From Candidatus Poribacteria bacterium (GTDB lineage Bacteria > Poribacteria > WGA-4E > PCPOR2b), in the NCBI GenBank assembly GCA_022822005.1, contig JAJECO010000023.1:93904-137423 (forward strand): a stretch of DNA of 43,520 bases, given 5' to 3'. The position numbers and the translations under genes were made by a program. Of the stretch, positions 40,147 to 43,520 are shown piece by piece. The notes beneath the pieces were generated by a model that ran no database searches, was not told the DNA's origin, and saw only the letters and a program-made list of their open reading frames with translations. Each line of letters starts with the position of its first letter. Position 1 is the first letter of the stretch.

Positions 40147-41595
40147 TCAAAATGGAGTAATAAATTCATATTGCTTGTTGAAAGTAGACGCATTAATACA
40201 TGCAAGTTTTTGAGCTTTTTCAAATCGTTCTTCGACAGTCGCTTTAAACGCCTCGAATTTTTTATCATCAATCATGCTCATACCATGGGCGTAAACACTC
40301 TCATTTCGTGTCTCAATTTGGTTCCGAAATTTGCCCCAATCTAGGCTTTCAACAATATCATCAGCCAGGGCGTATAAAACGAAGAATCCGTCAATCAACC
40401 CAATTGGAGCAGGAAGAGTCGATCTGTCCATGTGTGTAAAGGCTGCCTTCCGCTTTTCCCCATACAGATCGAAAAGTTTCTTCTCGTTAAATTTAGAATA
40501 ATCAGGACTACGAGTATCGATTCCTTGCTGTGCAAGGCGGTGCTGTCCAATCCATTCCAGAAGCCGATACAGAATTAGACATGCTGTGTCAAATTTTCCC
40601 TGCGCTGCTCGACGGAGTGCCTTGTGATAAAGTGTATACGCAAAGTGAAAGCCATGAGGAGCGAGGAGTGCATATTGCGAATCTCTGACAATTTTCCGCA
40701 AACACCCCAACGCCTTCTTTTGTTCAACAAGACGGGGGAGAAAAGTACGGAGATGGCTTAACTCTTCTGGTAATGAAAATTGATTAAGGAGATCCAACAG
40801 CTGCTGCGAGAATTTTTGAGCTTTGCCAATGTTAAGATTATCCCACGCTTCGTAAGCTGTGCAGAGGTAACTGTATGCCTCATAAGTTTTAGCTTTGTTG
40901 GCATCACCTACCTGTCCTCTAAGCTGATCAAAAATACGTTGTGCACCAGCGTAATCATGTTCTGCGTAGAGAGATTTCGCTTTATCAGCCTCTATATCAC
41001 CAAACACGGTGTAAGGGTTATCCAAAAGATTCAAGTACTCACTGCCCGGTTCAGGCTTGTTGCCCAATTTCGGGTGGAATTGGGTATTGTCAATATAATA
41101 GATGTCAGCATTAAGCACAGTGCCTGCTAGTGTTGCGCCGCTAACCATCGACTTTTTGCCACCGGTGATATCCACAGCGATATTCGCAGGGCGGTTCCAA
41201 TCCTCGTAAAGTGCCATGATTGTTTTGTAGATCTCGGTAATGTCACTCCCGTCAATTTCGCGCGAATAAAGTTCAGAGATTCTCAAGCCAGTTTCCTCTT
41301 GGATTCGATCAAGTACCCCCTTTGTCCTTTGCGTATAAAGCAAACCGACTCGTTGCGGTTGTATGGTGCATATAGAAAGGATCAGCGGTTCAGGGGACGA
41401 GCCAACAGTCAAAATCAATCCGTCATATTGTCTCCCCTCTGGTGGGCGGTTTTCCGGTTTAGCGAGGAACACCTCTTTGATAAGCGGAAAAATCTGCTTG
41501 TCGTAAAAATTGCTCGCTGCTGCTCGCTTTTTGTCGTCGGAGCGATCCATATTCTTCCATCTTTTGATGAGATTATCAAATTCAGATTGGCACAT
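40147..41595 (-). CDS. CARF-HEPN ribonuclease, TIGR02710/Csm6-like
   Basis: 482 residues with AAGGAG before the ATG. The CARF part has LILTVGSSPEPLILSI (Gly65 region) and VDITGGKKSMVSGATL (GGKKSM 145-150), typical of the TIGR02710 family. The middle is helical. The C-terminal HEPN domain has RNESVYAHG with R430, N431 and H437, the RNase catalytic signature. Csm6/Csx1-type proteins degrade RNA non-specifically when CARF binds cyclic oligoadenylate. All key residues seem intact. It is leftward, 47 bases downstream of the next gene to its right, and likely shares its promoter. Confidence 0.88.
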   Translation of the reverse strand: MCQSEFDNLIKRWKNMDRSDDKKRAAASNFYDKQIFPLIKEVFLAKPENRPPEGRQYDGLILTVGSSPEPLILSICTIQPQRVGLLYTQRTKGVLDRIQEETGLRISELYSREIDGSDITEIYKTIMALYEDWNRPANIAVDITGGKKSMVSGATLAGTVLNADIYYIDNTQFHPKLGNKPEPGSEYLNLLDNPYTVFGDIEADKAKSLYAEHDYAGAQRIFDQLRGQVGDANKAKTYEAYSYLCTAYEAWDNLNIGKAQKFSQQLLDLLNQFSLPEELSHLRTFLPRLVEQKKALGCLRKIVRDSQYALLAPHGFHFAYTLYHKALRRAAQGKFDTACLILYRLLEWIGQHRLAQQGIDTRSPDYSKFNEKKLFDLYGEKRKAAFTHMDRSTLPAPIGLIDGFFVLYALADDIVESLDWGKFRNQIETRNESVYAHGMSMIDDKKFEAFKATVEERFEKAQKLACINASTFNKQYEFITPF

Positions 41596-41642
41596 TATGT
41601 TTTTTCTCCTTCTTATACCCTCTCCAAATTCAAGCGTACCAT

Positions 41643-42362
41643 CTAAGGAATGACTTGGGTCACCTGTCCACTTTCATTGACTGCTTGCACTCTTAGCTTA
41701 GCCTGTGCTCCAACCAATCCTGGATAATAAGGACGCTCAAAGACAACTTCTTCTGTGTAACTGGTCTGCAACTGTACCATTACCTTCATCCCATCCTTCT
41801 TCAGAATCGTCGCGTTCACGCGGTCACCAACTTTGAATCTCGGCTTCTCGGGTTGCGGGGGAGGTTTGGGAATCTGCGTTGGTTGCGATTTCGGCGTTGA
41901 TCTCGGTGCACGTTGTTCCTCGGTGGCACGCTTTGGCTCAACACGATAATAGCACATCAACCGCAGAATTGCTGTCAAAGCGGATAGGCGGAGTTGATTC
42001 AACGTTTTGATCTCGGACCGGAAACCGTTATCGTAGCCAAGACAGAACGCAATTGCCGAAGCGGTCAGCGCATGGTCAGCAACCGTTGCCCCCGGGAGTG
42101 AACGGCACGGCAACCATCGGAATGGAAGCTGATCTCTCTTTCCTTTCCACAAAGTCGAAAGGGGCGGAAGGAGTAGGTTGATTATGCAAGAGACACGTCC
42201 CGTGATGTCTTGTTCAGGCAAACTGCGAACATGCTCGGCAGTCTGCTTGACCACAGTGCTCCAATCCTCCTGCGTGATACCAAATCCATCTTTGAGAATT
42301 AGATCTTCCCAGCAATAATGGGCATTCTTGGTCGGTTCACCTGTTTTCCAGTCTCGTGTCAT
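41643..42362 (-). CDS. Unrecognised CRISPR-locus protein with C-terminal S1/OB-like domain
   Basis: 239 residues; first gene of the leftward unit, with a weak AGGA site eight bases before the ATG. The C-terminus (about residues 175-239) reads KPRFKVGDRVNATILK, then MKVMVQLQTSYTEEVVF and VGAQAKLRVQAVNES, an S1/TRAM-like OB-fold that would bind RNA. A Pro-rich linker (PKSQPTQIPKPPPQPEKP) joins it to a helical N-terminus including VADHALTASAIAFCLGYD and LRLSALTAILRLMCYY, which resembles the HD-domain region of Cas10-type proteins but lacks the HD pair. I know no characterised family with this fusion. Position next to a CARF-HEPN gene suggests an accessory role in the type III system; this is inference. 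Confidence 0.65.
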   Translation of the reverse strand: MTRDWKTGEPTKNAHYCWEDLILKDGFGITQEDWSTVVKQTAEHVRSLPEQDITGRVSCIINLLLPPLSTLWKGKRDQLPFRWLPCRSLPGATVADHALTASAIAFCLGYDNGFRSEIKTLNQLRLSALTAILRLMCYYRVEPKRATEEQRAPRSTPKSQPTQIPKPPPQPEKPRFKVGDRVNATILKKDGMKVMVQLQTSYTEEVVFERPYYPGLVGAQAKLRVQAVNESGQVTQVIP

Positions 42363-43031
42363 AAACTTATCCTGTTTTTACTAAACCTATAGTGGTTAAA
42401 ATTAGATCTATTCAGTTCAACGAAAAGGTTGGAAACGATTTCATCCGAATTAGCAAATGAGGGTACCCGTCATTACGTACATATCCTGAACACTATGCAA
42501 TTTCTAACACATATAACATAGCACGACACCATAGGGATATCAACGCTTTTTGTGCGTGCCAAGAAAATCGCGTGTACAAAGGACATCTACAGGAAGTGTC
42601 ATTCCCCCGAACCTAGACAGTTGAATAAGATAGATTTCCGACTGCCAAAACGATCGGCATCTATACGAAGAAATGGCTTAACGCCAACAAAAAAAGGAGT
42701 GTTCATGCTATGTCCCGCAGAAGGCAGTCCCATTCTGTCTAAAGGATGGGGGTAAGTATAGACCAACCTCTTATAACGGGGCTACGACAAGGGTTTGAGG
42801 CATTTTCACGTCGATGGTGAGTTGTCAACCCCACTTTCTGCGATAATTTTCTTGATCCATGAAGCAGCTTTTCTGCTCAATTATTCCGATTTTGGAGCGT
42901 AACCGTGCGGTGTCGTCAACCTCCCGTCAATTTTGCACAACCGGACGTTGACGACTTTTGATAGAAAGGGTGATTTTTTCCTTGTAGCAATAGCGCGGGT
43001 TTTGTACAATATTTTTTGCCGATTGGTCGGG
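42363..43031. other. Region between the leftward effector genes and array D, including its leader
   Basis: No gene is supported; a 67-residue rightward frame at 42552 lacks a ribosome site and recognisable content. The left part should hold the promoter of the leftward unit. The right part (about 42940-43031) is the probable leader of array D. Confidence 0.5.
42982..43010 (+). promoter_or_regulatory. Probable leader promoter of array D
   Basis: TTGTAG at 42982-42987 and TACAAT at 43005-43010 with exactly 17 bases between them; the -10 is a 5/6 match. Transcription would start about 15 bases before the first repeat at 43032. The following ATATTTTTTGCC is also similar to the AT-rich stretch before array C. 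Confidence 0.55.
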
Positions 43032-43520
43032 CTTTTAATCGAACCATTGTGGAATTGAAACTAATTCAATGTTGCGAGAAACTCTATATCCCGATCTTCC
43101 TTTTAATCGAACCATTGTGGAATTGAAACTATATTCGGGCGGGTGGGCTTAATCCCCAAAGAAACGGCTTTTAATCGAACCATTGTGGAATTGAAACTAT
43201 TTCAATGAAACCTTGAACGTCTTGAGCGGTGGCCTTTTAATCGAACCATTGTGGAATTGAAACATATTGTGGGCTTTGGCAAGTGCTAATAACAATTTGC
43301 CTTTTAATCGAACCATTGTGGAATTGAAACCTGGTGTTGTCTTTCTACCATTCTTCCCTCGATGTGGCTTTTAATCGAACCATTGTGGAATTGAAACTAT
43401 ATTCGGGCGGGTGGGCTTAATCCCCAAAGAAACGGCTTTTAATCGAACCATTGTGGAATTGAAACTCTTCTGAATCTTCCGGCAATGCATCCATGAATAG
43501 ATCTTTTAATCGAACCATTG
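43032..43520 (+). CRISPR. CRISPR array D, identical repeats, runs off the window
   Basis: Seven full 30-base repeats plus 18 bases of an eighth cut by the window end, with seven spacers of 36-38 bases. All repeats are identical: AA at positions 11-12 and TTG at 16-18. This is the same repeat family as in segments A-C, so it probably uses the same Cas6. The spacer TATATTCGGG...GAAACGG occurs twice (43130-43167 and 43398-43435). Uniform repeats and a nearby leader suggest it is the younger or active array. Confidence 0.98.

Noticed and set aside
42552-42755. Rightward 67-residue frame before array D
   Set aside because: No ribosome site, no recognisable content, and base composition like the surrounding non-coding DNA.

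Overview
The window looks like chromosomal DNA of a Gram-negative bacterium with moderate GC. The best guess is a Candidatus Poribacteria-type genome. That guess rests on gene content (a phytanoyl-CoA dioxygenase-family oxygenase, a Gfo/Idh/MocA oxidoreductase, a membrane dipeptidase, secreted peptidases ending in a FlgD-like module, a PorV/PorQ-like outer-membrane protein) and on dispersed palindromic repeats. It is an inference from family resemblance, not a phylogeny.

Left part (1-7.4 kb): a replication cluster reading rightwards: the 3' end of dnaN, recF, a DciA/DUF721 gene, gyrB, a cupin gene and gyrA. This is the gene order usually found near a bacterial origin. GyrA has Gly at the quinolone-contact Ser position and a degenerate GyrA-box.

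Middle part (7.4-25.9 kb): mostly rightward housekeeping and envelope genes: a TPR protein, a secreted zinc metallopeptidase, an Asp-box beta-propeller, ftsH-folP (overlapping), an outer-membrane beta-barrel-like protein, a YigZ/IMPACT protein, a GcvH-like protein that has lost its lipoylation lysine, an ABC-F ATPase and an M19 dipeptidase. Two leftward genes follow (PhyH-like and Gfo/Idh/MocA), then a small zinc-ribbon protein, an SDR and a large secreted M28 peptidase.

Right part (25.9-43.5 kb): a type III-A CRISPR-Cas locus. It starts with a CARF/ring-nuclease-type gene (NE0113 family). After 1.2 kb without a gene come cas10/csm1 (HD and GGDD both intact), csm2, csm3, csm4, csm5 and cas6. 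After cas6 lies only the first 53 codons of cas4, joined directly to the first CRISPR repeat. No cas1, no cas2 and no leader are seen there. The array then runs in three segments (A 35141-36553, B 36979-37074, C 37753-38430). Two small protein genes with good ribosome sites sit between the segments. Repeats in A-C vary at a few fixed positions around an invariant CCA...TGG mini-hairpin. A fourth array (D, 43032 to the window end) has identical repeats and its own probable leader and promoter.

Between arrays C and D three leftward genes encode candidate effectors of cyclic-oligoadenylate signalling: a CARF plus PD-(D/E)xK protein of Card1/Can2 type with an altered active site, a CARF plus HEPN ribonuclease (TIGR02710/Csm6-like), and an unrecognised protein with a C-terminal S1/OB-like domain and an HD-like helical N-terminus. 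A working model: Cas6 cuts the array transcripts, the Csm complex finds RNA targets, Cas10 makes cyclic oligoadenylate, the CARF proteins respond, and the ring-nuclease-type protein ends the signal. New spacers would need adaptation genes located elsewhere.

The points most worth a second look are the cas4-repeat junction, the structured repeat variation, the two genes inside the array, the S1-domain accessory protein and the lipoyl-less GcvH.
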